Below are positions 49,840 through 62,522 of a stretch of 64,000 nt of DNA, in pieces; the stretch's first letter is position 1; each line of letters starts with the position of its first letter. The notes under the pieces are model-generated. The model saw only the letters and a program-made list of their open reading frames with translations, did not search any database and was not told the origin of the DNA. A program made the position numbers and the translations under genes. The stretch lies in contig JAQFVV010000284.1 in assembly GCA_028023455.1 (NCBI GenBank), positions 818,246-882,245 on the forward strand, written 5' to 3'. This DNA is from Epiperipatus broadwayi. Lineage: Eukaryota > Onychophora > Udeonychophora > Euonychophora > Peripatidae.

Positions 49840-52498
49840 TTAATTATGTGGATTGTACATATATATTTGTAAATAGTTAAATATATTTTTGTTATAGAGT
49901 TTTATTACATTGGAATGTTTTATTTTATACTTTATAATTTTGTTCAAATTTATATGATTAAACGTTACATTCTTTCAATAAGCTTTCAGATCATCCTTTC
50001 CCAAAGACAATAGAAAATCTTTTATTAATTAGTTAAATTGATATGTTAAAACTTAAAGGATGGTGCTAAATTAAAATTATTTGTTCAGATTTTACAAATT
50101 CATTTTCTAAATAAAAAATGAATTCAAAGTTAATGGATTTGAAAGTCTTATCAGAGAAATGGATCAGAAATCAATTAGAGAAGACTTTGGTTTGTAATAA
50201 TTTAAAAGCTTTAGCCTTAAGGCATCAAAATCAGAATGGGCAGAAAACTGTAGGAAAGGATATAAATACCCAGAAAAAGTTTCAATAAAAAGCCATTACT
50301 ATTAATTTAAGAGGAGTTGCCATTGCCATCAGAAACTATGTCCTTTTTAATTTTGAATTTTAATAGTATTTTCAGCATGGTACACAGCCAACTTTGGGAA
50401 TCTGATTGCTAGATTCTGGAGTTCTCCAAGAAATCTTCAAAATGTTACTGCTCAATTAGAACATTTCAATACCGATCATAAGCTGCCTAAACTCCAAAAG
50501 GAAACTAATCCATAAATGAATTTCACATGAATCAAGTGTGTGCTTGCATTGTTTCCTAAACTCAACCAGTCTCTGTCATTATGAATTAATGAGCGAGCCA
50601 TGGAAGGACTGGTAAACTTTTTTACTTTATTTACCACAAACTTCTGGTCTATTTATGAATTCTTATCTCAAATCATAATTTAAGTTAACTATTGTCTAAA
50701 ATTTCTCTATTCACTTTATAATATGTTAACTTTTGTTATAGTAATTTTCTATTCTATTATCTCTAGTCTTAAACTATCTTGTTAACCTTCTTTTTTCTAT
50801 TATGGTGGTTCATTTTAACCAATTTTAATTATATTTATTTGAATGATTATTAATATCATTTATTTGTAATAATATACTAATAATACTTTCAAGTCGATAA
50901 TAATCTCTTTTGTTTAAGCTCACTATAAGAAAATAATATTGCATTAAATTTTATAGCTTAATTATTGCCTATTAGAACTAAATTAATACTGTTCTATTAA
51001 TTATCAAGTTGAAGGATTTATTTAATGTTTGATATGATTTACCAATGTCTGAAAAGTATTATTTGCTCAGTTTATAACCTATGCACCTGGTTATTTTATT
51101 TAAGTTATATAAAAAATATTTATTCATATTGATCATATTTATTTATTAATGTTTTACTAAAGGTTAATAAGGAAAATAAAATATATTCTAATTTAAATCT
51201 TGTATTTTATATTTGTATTCTGGAAGGGCATGATATATTGGGGTAATTATTATTATAATAATATATCTTGCTCCAAGTAAGTTTGATTTTAATATGATAT
51301 GACCAGGTCATTACGGTAAGCATTTATTATATAATTTGGGCTTCATTAATCAAATATGATGATCATTAAATCATCACCATTCAGAACATTGCTAATGCGA
51401 GCCATCCTCCTGCTTGTTATGTCTGTCATTTTGGTGATATTATTGATATTTTAAATAATTAAGAATAAATAATTTCCTCCCTCACTCGTTACTGTATTGC
51501 AACATCAAAGGTTCATCGCTGTGTTCCAACCTGGATTTTCCTGTGTTACATGGGTCATTTAAGGGGCAGAAGGACTTTTTGAATGCAAGCCACCCTTCTA
51601 CTTCTTGAATCACTGACAAACCATTTTATTTCATATTCGTTTTGCTGCTCATTATGAGTTAGTACCATTTTATTTCTTAGTTCAAATAAAGACCCATTCT
51701 TTTGCTTTGTAAATCGTAATGAATTGATTTCATTAAAATCAAACAATTTTATATTTATCGAAAATTTAAATAATTTTCTTTGTTAAGCATTGAAGTTATA
51801 CCTTGCATATTTATCATGCTATTTATGAATTGATTTATGGATGTTTGGAAAATAAACCTCACCTCCTTCTTACATAAAATTAGAATCATATTTTCTTTTC
51901 CAAATAAAATATCAAATGATGAATAATGTTTGTAATTTGTTCACCACAAACGCCATAGGTATCATTATTTACCCTTGTCTACTTTGTTGGGGCATAAATA
52001 AATATATTTTTTAAATACTTACATGTTAATTATTGGCATATGAGTGCAACTGACATTATTTATTGTACATTGTAATTCATGTTCCAAAGACTAGAGATAA
52101 TTTATAATACTCATCATAAATATTTGAACAAATATTTGTTTATTATTAAATATTTTATATACATACTTGGTTTGATTTTTGATTATTTATTAATTAGTTT
52201 TAAATATTCTTCTCACTGCTTGTATTGGAAACCCAAATATTCAGAAATATCCGTAGTTGTTTTATCATAGAGTCAAATAAGTGGTCTCAGTAATTGTCAC
52301 ATCCGTTAAGCTAGTTCATGGTATATAATCTCATGTACCATCAATATGTATTATCCATTAGGTTTTGATCTGAGCTCATGAATTGGGTTTGAATTTAGTT
52401 TGGTCTTTGATATAATTCTTTGGTTTGACTGGATTTGAAGTCCGTTTTTGTGTGTTCAGGTCATGTTGAATGGAAAATATATTTGACTGGTAATATAT
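49840..52498 (+). repeat. LTR-like repeat R2, copy 2
   Basis: Collinear with 17106-19190 but about 0.5 kb longer; the extra DNA lies near 51770-52270 and has no recognised features. It begins directly at the break in the element B LTR without a TA array and ends at a short TA run. TATAAATA at 50261. Confidence 0.7.
50261..50268 (+). promoter_or_regulatory. TATA box of R2 copy 2 (candidate)
   Basis: TATAAATA followed by CCCAGAAAAAGTTT, aligned with the R2 copy 1 block at 17531. Confidence 0.5.
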
Positions 52499-52552
52499 AT
52501 ATATATGGTCTGGTTTAATTTTAGATTTGGGGTAGTTTTGATTATATATATA

Positions 52553-52908
52553 TCCAAACATTTTGGTATTAAATTTATACAGCTGTTCAACTTTATGTAC
52601 CTGCCTCAGGCAAGAAATTAACCGAAAGTACTTCTACAGATTTAAGGATTCTTTGTAATAGTTTGTAAACCTTAAATTTATTATTTCAATTATAATTACA
52701 ATTTTGTTTTTAATTAACGGACATTTTATTTATTTTACATATATTGAATACAATGGATCGTTAAGGAATGGCGGAGACAATGTAAAAAGATTATTAAGCT
52801 GAAATGCAAACTTCATTTTTTCAAGAATTGTAAAGTTTTTCAGGTATTCCCGAATTGTTGCAGTATAAAGTTGAACAGCTGTATAAATTTAATACCAAAA
52901 TGTTTGGA
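52553..52908. mobile_element. MITE, 356 bp, 44-bp perfect terminal inverted repeats
   Basis: Begins TCCAAACATTTTGGTATTAA and ends with its exact reverse complement; 44 bp of each end pair without mismatch. TA flanks both sides (52551-52552, 52909-52910), as for Tc1/mariner-type insertion. The interior has no ORF. The perfect ends suggest a fairly young, trans-mobilised element. Only one copy is in the window. Confidence 0.88.
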
Positions 52909-52910
52909 TA

Positions 52911-55900
52911 AATTAAAATTAATCATTTTAAATAATATTATTAAAAGGTGTTTTATTTTATATATATATAGGAACCTTATATTTTAGTGTAAAATATAAA
53001 GATTAATAGAACTGATTTTAAAATTTCTCTGACTTTTGGTGATTTGATTGTTTTGGCTTGCACTTTGAACAGACTATTTACTTGCATTAAAAATAACTTC
53101 TTGGTGAGAATACATAGTATTTTGCCTGGCTTATTGCCTATATTATTTTAATGCATTTAAAATTGCTCTTTTCCATCTACTGATTTAGGTCAAATATGTT
53201 TAACCTGCAAGAAGTCAACAGCACATATCAAGTTTAATAAAGTATGATTCAAAATAATAGCAGTCTACTATTCAAAATAATCCTTGGAATTATTTTCATT
53301 TAATTCAAAAGCCAGTTATTTAATTAATTTTTAGTCATTAGATAGAATATGATAAACACATGTGTGCTTCAGTGTAAGAGAGTGTTCATATGATTATTAA
53401 GAGACAAAATGGTGTAAGAATAACATGTAACAAAACATGTTATGAATATTTTGAAAATAATTGATAAGCAAATGGATTAAGCAAAAATTCTTATATGAAT
53501 CAAAATACAAAATTTGATATTTAATAACAGTATGAGTTGCTGAATTTAAAGGAGTCCGTTCAGGTCTTCCAACCGAGAAATCAAACCACTAATAGTTTTC
53601 TCAATATCTACATTTGAAATATGTTGGAATGTTAAACTTTGAAAATAGAATTACTAGCAGAAGGTCAGTATATTTTGGAATACGTTATTGCATGCAAACT
53701 GGCAACATTAAATAAATATTTTAATTGAAGATGTTTTCGGACCTGAAAACTTTACTTTTTTTAAAAAAAAAAGAAGAGGTTTAAAATCAAATTTAAATTT
53801 TATTGAAATGCTACTTTAATGTTTCTGTGTATGAGTAGCTATAATAATAAAGAATTGAGTATCTTATCTGAGTGTATACTGCCAGTAATGTATTTACTAT
53901 TTAATTTGTTTACTACTTGAATAATGACAACAGCCTTTAAACAATAAACTAAAACTACTTTCTGATTTCCATCGCTAGTGGGAAATTATTAAATTATTTT
54001 GCTCTGATTATTATTCATAGATTTAAATGTGGATAGATAAATTAATATAGCCTGGATATTATAAATTTGAAACAATACTCGATAAAAATGTAGAATTTAA
54101 TAACTTATGAAGAACATTTTCATTTAAATTCTACATGTCATGCTTTTGAAATTATCTCATATTCATAGAGCCCATGTAAAGTCCATTAATTTAAAAGTAC
54201 TCAGAATAATTAGAACAAACGGATATAATCACATCTATGGAACTTGGCTATAATTTATAATTATTACTTTGTGAAATATGTATTTATTGCTTAAGACATG
54301 TTATATTTATTTGATGGGTAATATTTAATATTCTAAAAATGTTGTACACTTTTATTTATGTACTTAAGTAAGAATAAATTCATTTTGATTTTATTGTCAT
54401 ATGAACTTATATGTGAGGTTCATGATTTGTAATTTTACTATGCTTAAATTCAATTCATGATATTGAATAGAATATTTGTTTGAGGGAACAGTGCTTGCAA
54501 AAAGCTTGAGAATTACTGATACATTTATAGTGTGTGTCAACCTTTCATGAATTGTCTTATGAGTCTTTCTAGCTTTCTGTTTTTATACTCGTGTCTCTTG
54601 TATTACATTATTACTATGTTTATATTTTAAGCAGGATAAATCAGTATATTAGTTATCCTTATTATCAAAACACTTTTCATTATGTCTGAATTGACATCTG
54701 CTAAATTTCTGGTGTTTTTCCGAATTGGCAGAATAACTGAAGAGGATGATTTTGCACTTTAGATATGAAGTAAATATTTATAGGGAATTAGTCTGCACCG
54801 ATGATTGATCTGCAGAATAATTACTTGCCACTTTCTGTAGTTTTACACTCATTCCTGCGCTGATGGTTAATCCATAGAATTGTGTAATTGTGTTTGTTGC
54901 TTTATGGTGGTATATATACCCACAGGGCATTCAGTGTTGTATCATTCTTATGTGTAGATGTATGCATCCACAGGAATATCATTTTACTTTATAAATGTAA
55001 GTTTCGGCAAAGTTTTTGTGCTATGTTGCTAAAATCATCTTTTTCATCTATAAGTATAACCTGTGAGTTCGGTCATAAAGTGCAGCAGGGCATCTTATCT
55101 AAATTATTCCATAATATATTACATGTTCGTTAATCAATATTGTAACTGAAGTTTGAATCTTCACTTTAGTTTAGCATTGCATTATAGCTAATTCCTGTTA
55201 ATATAATATTATTTATTAAAAATTATTATAAGTTTATAGTATAGGTTCATTGGTTCTGGAGCTGACACATTAAGTATTTTATGATTTGATGTTGAATTCC
55301 AGTATTTTTCTCAAGGCAGAAATTAAATCAAACTATAGTAAAATTTATGATTAAGCTTTTTATAAAACTGTGTCTATGATATATCTATTGAAGTAAACAA
55401 ATGGAATGATATTTTATTTATTTTATTTATTTATTTATTTATTTATTTATGTATTTATTTATTATATTAAAACATCATATATCAATTATTTGTCGATAAT
55501 AAATTGTAAATAAATATTAATTTATAATTAAACTTACTGTGCCATTGCTATTTGTCATTCATAAAACCAGAAATCCTATATGAATAGAGCATACATTGGA
55601 GTACATACTGTTGTCAGTATGACATAAGAGTCTTAGTAATATTCTGAGAAAATATTTGAGGGTTTTTGTCCTTGGTACCTTATGATGTGTAAGGTATAAT
55701 AAAATCCCATTTGCCTTTTCCATCACTTTAGCTTTGCGTTGTTGATTCAAGTACATGATACAAAATTGATTGAATTTATAAACTTATAAACAGATATACC
55801 AGATAATGCTATGATTGAATTTATATTTAATGTTATAATTGTAATTTATCAAACATAACAAGAGTCTCACTGCTATTTATTATATTATAAATTTAAGTTT

Positions 55901-56343
55901 ATAAGGAAAGAACCCAAGTTTTCCATACTTACTTATTATTGCAAAGCTCATACCTAGACTAGTATTTGTACCAAAATCATATATGTCATTCTAAAATCCA
56001 CACTCTTTAATAATTCTACAAATTATGCTAACTTGTCTATGGTCGGCCATAAGGTCTGATGTAATGAAATTGTAGATTAAGATTTTCAGGGATAATACAA
56101 GTTACAGAAATATAATTTGTCTTAAGTAATTTAATGTACTTACATATACTGCTAAAATAGGTCTTCATGGTGAACCCTGGCTGCAACCAGATTAGATCAT
56201 AACAATTTCATATTATACAAATAATTTTGCTTGTTGTGACCTGACCAGACATTCAGTTACAGTTTCTTGTCATGCAATGTGGCAGGCTTGATTACTTATG
56301 TTCACCACATGTGCTCCATTTTTCAATTACAATATATATATAT
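52911..56343. other. unassigned AT-rich region, 3.4 kb
   Basis: No repeat partner or plausible gene. A (TTTA)n run lies at about 55411-55464. ORFs are under 85 codons and unlike any family I recognise. Confidence 0.4.
55411..55464. repeat. (TTTA)n microsatellite
   Basis: About 12 TTTA units with one change. Confidence 0.9.
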
Positions 56344-57125
56344 TGTAATGGGCTGGTGGATTTCACAAGAGATAGGGGGAGTGCATCTTACTGTGGTCGG
56401 ACTTTGGGTCTTTGGATAGGATGCAAGTGATTACATGATGAAATACATAACCTGTGATTGTCCCTACTTCCAATAGACTAGCTCTACCTATTTTTATTAA
56501 CCTAGATACAATTTGGGTCAGTTCATCCAATTCTCATCTCTCTCTAGCCACGTTATACCACAATATTCAAACTCAGAAAGTAATTGCCTGAGCTTTCTTA
56601 TCAGGGAAAGAGATCACACTAATAGTAGTTATTGCTCCTCTATATAGGTGATAATTAATTACCAAAAATCAATTAAGCATATCCAAACCATAAGATATAT
56701 AAAAAATATGTATGTGCAGTATAAGTATATATGTATTAAAAATTATAATAAATGACTTAAACATGTATATGCATTTCCTCTATCATAGTAATAATATTAA
56801 TAGGTGTAAAACTAAATAAGATAATAATGTTTATAACAGGTATGTGAATAATGAAGAACTATAAAGCTGATGGTGGATATTGAAATAATGATGAGTTAGA
56901 GACCAGATTAAAATAACGAATTATATAAACATTTATTGACTAACAAAAATATATAGTATGAATAACAATTAAATCTGATACATGTAATTTATTTTGTCAA
57001 GGATGAATCTCTACCACATCGGTATCTATAATGATATTAATAAATATAAAACCTTTACCCTAAACCCAATGGTAGAAGTTCATGTACTTGACTAATTATT
57101 CACAACAATGAATATGTAAAATCAT
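56344..57125 (+). repeat. repeat R5, copy 2
   Basis: About 780 bp, roughly 90% alike to 61041-61812. It starts TGTAATGGGCTGG right after a TA run. No ORF. TG start and size suggest a small solo LTR; a matching CA end is only seen in copy 3 (ATGTAACA). Confidence 0.75.
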
Positions 57126-57334
57126 AATATGTACATGTGATTTTGATTTTAGCTGGCTAATTTAAAATAAGTATACAAGCATAACAACAACAACAAAAAA
57201 AATCTTTGTTGTCCAGATGAATCAATAGTTTAAAAGCAAGTTACACAATTTGTGTCTTGTTTTATTAATTAGTATAAGTGTACCCTTGAAAGCTTTTATG
57301 ATGTTATATCACTTTGGCTATTAATATATGGGGA

Positions 57335-57631
57335 AACAGAACTGAGTTTAGACTCATATAGCTATCTGGTTTATAAGGCTAGATTTGAAGACATTTATGT
57401 GTCTGAAAAGTTCAGATTTTCAAATTGATAGTAACATATTAAATAAGTGCTGATGCTTGAATTGGAATTTTAGATCTAGTGTCTGAAATCCTAACTTCTC
57501 ACTAAAGTGATCCATAAGCTTGAAACCAATTGGTCTGTGGATGAGGATTTTCAATAGAGATTTTGAATTTCTCTCTCTTTGACACTTATTATTAAGCTTG
57601 TTTGGAGCAAATGGTAAGCTCCATCTAGTGA

Positions 57632-57632
<1 letters not shown>
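57335..57632 (+). mobile_element. decayed retrozyme monomer
   Basis: Matches the inverted retrozyme orientation: CATATAGCTATCTGG, a GATTTGAAGACAT block, the ribozyme remnant at 57495-57545, and CTTGTTTGGAGC then GGTAAGCTCCATCTA at the end, before a TA array. It is single and more diverged than the array at 521-2370. Confidence 0.75.
57495..57545 (+). ncRNA. hammerhead ribozyme remnant
   Basis: CTTCTCA, then CTAAAGTGA in place of CTGATGA, a weak stem II, GAAA, an intact palindromic stem III ACCAATTGGT, C17 and TGTGG. Core damage means it should not cleave, but stem III and the site UC are kept. Confidence 0.65.
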
Positions 57633-57670
<38 letters not shown>

Positions 57671-57676
57671 CTAGAT

Positions 57677-57717
<41 letters not shown>
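57623..57717. repeat. (TA)n arrays, first inside a palindrome
   Basis: ATCTAGTGAA (57623-57632), TA array, TTCACTAGAT (57667-57676), then a second TA array to 57717. The left arm is the end of the decayed retrozyme. Confidence 0.93.
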
Positions 57718-57721
<4 letters not shown>

Positions 57722-59159
57722 ACCATTTATTTATATACAGGGTACAAATTACTATTTAATATTGTGTATCATTTACATAAAAAAAAAAGAGAACCCGATC
57801 TTTAATTTTATTTTTGTAATATAATGTTGTTTTAAGAAAAACATACAGTGAAAGTTTAATTTTTTTTTTAAATATAAGTTAACTAAAATAAATTCAATGT
57901 TGTAAAGTGCATACTGAATAATTGATTCAAATAGTGAAAGAAAATGCCAAAGGTAAAAGATTGTTATCAGCAAGTCCAACTTTCTGATAGTCATTAAAAA
58001 TGGCAGAAATTCTTAACGAGAAAACAGACTTTGTAATAAAAAAAAGGAGAATAATGTAGAAGTTTATAAAATAGAACAAAAGGTAAAAAAGGAATATGCG
58101 CAGAACTTCTAAAAAGAATCTGGGAATATAAAAGGAGCCCACAGATTTGAAAAGTGTCTTTTGTCTTGTCGTTCCAGAGAGTGTTAAGCAATTTGAAGTG
58201 CCTCATATTTTTTTTTAAACAAAAAAAAAATATTAATAAAATGTGTCCACTTAGATACGAACTGAAATCACTCATCATGAGTGAGTAGAACTCTATCATT
58301 TGCCAACACTTTCTCTCGAGAAAAGTCACCTAGATCATCATCTGACTCTACCTAAATTTGATCGGAGATTTGGAAAAAGTGCAACTAAAAAAACAACTAC
58401 TGTGGACTACCCACTGACTGAATTGGACGTCGGAAGATCAATGACCTATTTAAATATAAACTTACCGGTAAGTTAATGGCCATAACTTTATATAAAGCTT
58501 TATGAACTGAGATTTTAATGAAATGTTTATCCCATAATTTTGTGATCTAAAGATTTGCAAATGGAGTAGTAAATGAAACAGTACCATGGAAAAATAAGAC
58601 ACAAACTAACTATTGCTTCAATATTTGAATCAAATTATTAAATTCGTTATGCACAATATGTCCCAACATTATAATTTTTCATTTATCATCAATATTAAAT
58701 CTTTGTTATTAACATACTTTCATTGTACGTGTATAAATTTAGAGTTATTATATTTAAGTTTTGATTATTTAGAATCAAATTAGTATACAAATTACCTTTG
58801 CTAAATAGATTTATTTTTTTTAATTAAGTCAAAGGGGAATATCTTCTACTTAACGGGAATTTTAACCTAGATCGTATAATTATTAGTTTATGAGTTACAA
58901 TATGTTTGAAGCCGACTCAGTGGGTCTAATGACTCTGGCGCCCTCATGTAGAAATTAAAAACTGAGTCAGCTCACGATTGTACTTTGTAATAATTCTAGG
59001 CTGAGCTGATCAGGAAAGATAGTTATGTTTTGAAATAATAATGAAACGTTCTTTTTTTTTTTATAAAATAAATGAACATTTATTTTTCTTTTGCATAACT
59101 TGATCAACTCATGCATTTATAATGCGTGTAGAGGCCTAGAAATACAGAAAACGTTATAA
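57718..59159. other. unassigned AT-rich DNA
   Basis: Small ORFs (up to 111 codons, minus) are rich in Phe/Leu from A/T-rich DNA and overlap each other. GACTCAGTGGG at about 58915 resembles the end of the purine-rich element (GGCTCAGTGGGG). Nothing firm. Confidence 0.4.
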
Positions 59160-60235
59160 TATATATAAAGAAAATAACCCCAAATTCAAAATTCAACCAG
59201 ACTAGCCAAAAAATATAAACTCTAAATCACTAACAGCGTTTTCACTGCTACAAGCAGACTTCTCAAGGGTAAAGGTCTACAAAATAATAACCTATTTAAA
59301 GTGCACATTACTCACAATTCAACTTACTTCCCATTCACTCTTAATAATAATAAAAAAAAACTTTTAAATATTTAATTGCTTCAGAATAATAAAATTTAAT
59401 AATAAAGTTTCTGTAATTCCTCTTCTTATTTAATTTTAATCAAAGAAGATAACCATAGCTTCATCAAAATTAATAGTGTGGCCTATATTTTTATATGCAT
59501 ATATAAGGCAGAGCCAAGATATTTATTGTCGTCACTTCTTTAAATACCTTTATACTTTTATTTAAGCTCAAACTACTCTGTCTTATATATACTTTCTTAC
59601 AAAAACAAGGGATAATTTACATTATTCTGACAATTTAAGTTGTCTTCTTATAAAATTGTAAGTAAAAATAGAAATGTGTTTGATAATAAATAATTCCTTG
59701 AAAAGGTAGTATCACTCTGAATAATTTATTAAATACTACAAGGAAATTTTGGATAGAAAGATTTCCTGTTACATGTATAATAATCCCTTGTTTTTAAGAA
59801 GATATATAAGAAAGAGTAGTTTGAGTTTAAATGAAATAATATAGACACATAAAATTAGGGTTAGATATAAATATATTAGTTCTGTCTTATATATTCATGT
59901 AAAAGATACAGGTCACACTATTAATTTTGATGAAGCTAACTAAGGTTGTCTTATTTGAGAGCTTTGAAATATGAAGAAATAAAGAAACTTTATTATTAAA
60001 AAATTATAATTCTGGAGCAATTAACTTCTTTAAAAAGTTCCTTTAATATTAATGGTGGGTGGGAAGTAAGGAGAATTGTGGTTAATGTGTAGTTTAAATA
60101 TGTTATTTTGTAGTTCTTTACACTTGAAAAGTCAGCTTGTAGCAGTGAAATCATTGTAGTCATTTAGAGTTTATATTTCTTGGTTAGCCAGGTTGAATTA
60201 TGAATTTAGGCTAATTTTGATTATATATATATATA
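59160..60235. mobile_element. ~1.07-kb foldback with ribozyme-like ends
   Basis: Two arms of about 500 bp in inverted orientation around a centre near 59680; matching landmarks include AAACTCTAAAT/ATTTAGAGTTT, CACTGCTACAAGC/GCTTGTAGCAGTG, TTAATTTTGATGAAGCTA and AAACAAGGGAT. Arms are clearly diverged (about 80% by eye), so it is old. Each arm has a degenerate hammerhead-like block. The right end meets a TA array. Confidence 0.75.
59228..59268 (-). ncRNA. hammerhead-like motif, left arm of foldback (weak)
   Basis: Minus strand CTTGAGA, then TCTGC-TTGTA-GCAGT as a stem, then GAAAA and CGCTGTTAGTG. This is close to CTGATGA-stem II-GAAA, but the core is altered. The mirror copy is at about 60123-60165 on the plus strand. 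Confidence 0.35.
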
Positions 60236-61040
60236 TATATCAAGGGAGAAAAACATATTTTTTATATAATATGAACATTTATAAATTTTACAACATTATT
60301 AAACAAAGAAATACACCTATTCTTAGTAAAATATTTTCCTACAATTGTGAATCATATTTATTCATTTAATTTAATATTTTGTTTTATTAATATTTATTTA
60401 TAATTTTTTAAATATTAGGTATTTTGGGATCTTTTTACATTAACAAACGAGGGCAATGTGTTTTACATTATATCATATATAATATGAATGATATACTAAA
60501 TGGAATATTCAAGGTATGATAGCAAATTGTTTAAGCTTTGCATTAATTCTTTCTTTCCTTTTAGTTAACACTTACATTTATATTATTATAATTAAATCCA
60601 CTAAGCCAACTTTTGACAAAACACTGCTAGGATCATAGTGTTGAGTAAAATTATGCAGCAGAGGTATGTTTAAATAAATGGTATGACTTCATAACTGAAG
60701 CATCTAAATGCCTTTTTTGCATATTGTGCCTCATTTTCATGTCACATCATATCACTTATTTAAGAGGACCTACACTGTATAACTTTACTCAGCACTATGA
60801 AAAAGCTGGCTCAGTGTATTTAATTATTTTATGTTTATTATACCTTTTCATCAGAAATCACAATCGTTGTGTGGTTAAGAAATACATAATTTGATGAAAA
60901 GAGTTATTATGTTGAAAATTACATTATTGTAAAATATTTAATGTTTACAACATATGAATAAGTAATTTTGATATTTGTTTAACATACATGAATAAAACAT
61001 AAAAATAAACATTACAGAAGTAATATATATATATATATAT
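60236..61040. other. unassigned AT-rich DNA
   Basis: No gene or repeat partner seen; ends in the TA run before R5 copy 3. Confidence 0.4.
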
Positions 61041-61812
61041 TGTAATGGGCTGGTGATTCTACAAGAGATTGCGGAGCATATCTTACTATAGTCAGACTTT
61101 GGGTCTTTTGGATAGGATGCAAGTGATTAAGTGATGAAATACTTAACCGATGATTGTACCTACTTTCAATAGACAAGATCTACCTATTATTATTATCCTA
61201 GATACAATTTGGGTCAGTTCATCCAATTCTCACCCCTTTCTAGCCACGTTATACCACAATATTCTAACTCAGGAAGTAATTGCTTGAGCTCTCTTATCAG
61301 GGAAAGAGATCACACTAATAGTAGTTATTGCTCTTCTATACAGGTGATAATTAATTACCAAAAATCAATTAAGCATATCCAAACCATAAGATATATAAAA
61401 AATATATATGTGCAGTAAAAGTATATATGTATTAAAAGTTATAATAAATTACTTAAATATGTATATGCACTTTCTCTATCATAATAAAAATATTGATAAG
61501 TGTAAAATTAAATAAGATAATAATGTTTATGATGGGTATGTGAATAATGAAAAGTTATAAAGCTGGTGGTGGATATGGAAATAATGATGAGCTAGAGACT
61601 AGATTAAAATAATGAATTATATAAACATGTATTGATTAACACAAATATAAAATACAGATAATAATTTAATCTGACACATGTAATTTGTTTTGTCAATGAT
61701 GAATTTCTACCATATTGATATCTAATAATGATATTAATAAAAATAAAGTCCTTACCCTCAACCCCATTGTAGAAATTCATAAACTTGACTAATTATTTAC
61801 AACAACAAATAT
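61041..61812 (+). repeat. repeat R5, copy 3
   Basis: Partner of 56344-57125, same strand, 4.7 kb apart. Starts TGTAATGGGCTGG after a TA run and ends near ATGTAACA before another TA run, so TG...CA limits are possible here. Confidence 0.75.
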
Positions 61813-62472
61813 GTAACATTATATATATATTGTAGGAGTATATATATACTCATACATACATATAATCAATATGTATACATTATATTTGTATTCTTATTAT
61901 ATTTATAAAAATAAATATATAATTTATTAAGTTAGTATTTTTTATTCTTTAAAATGAAAAATAATTGTTGAGAAAAAAACAGTTGACAAGGTAATGACCT
62001 CTGGGTTCACATACAGTTTATCGAATTAAAGGAAATGAAATTAACTTAGTGATTTAATATCAAATTACATTGTAATAATGTAGAATATGATATTCTTCAG
62101 CAAGCTCATGCAGCTAGATATAAAAATAATAATTCTACTTTTATTAGAAGACTAAGGATTTTATTCTTTCAGCTATATCCTTACAAAAACTTATACTATG
62201 CTCGATTTAAAAAATCAGTGTATAAGATAAAATCTATATTTTGAACGATTTAATACTTATTAGAAAAAATTTCTAATATTTTTTAAAGAAAGTAATTTGA
62301 ATATATTTTCATGTTCAATAAAAATTGTTCTAATTGGAGTTCTAAAATGTAAACTTTGTTTTAAAATAGAACATGTTTATAAAAACTTCAACTAAATTTA
62401 ATGTACTTTACTTTATAAGGAAATGAGTAGAACACCTATTTATCGTGGGATATATAAAATGTAATGGCTAAT

Positions 62473-62522
<50 letters not shown>

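Noticed and set aside
61209-61418. 69-codon ORF in R5 copy 3
   Set aside because: Not open in R5 copy 2, so not conserved between repeat copies.
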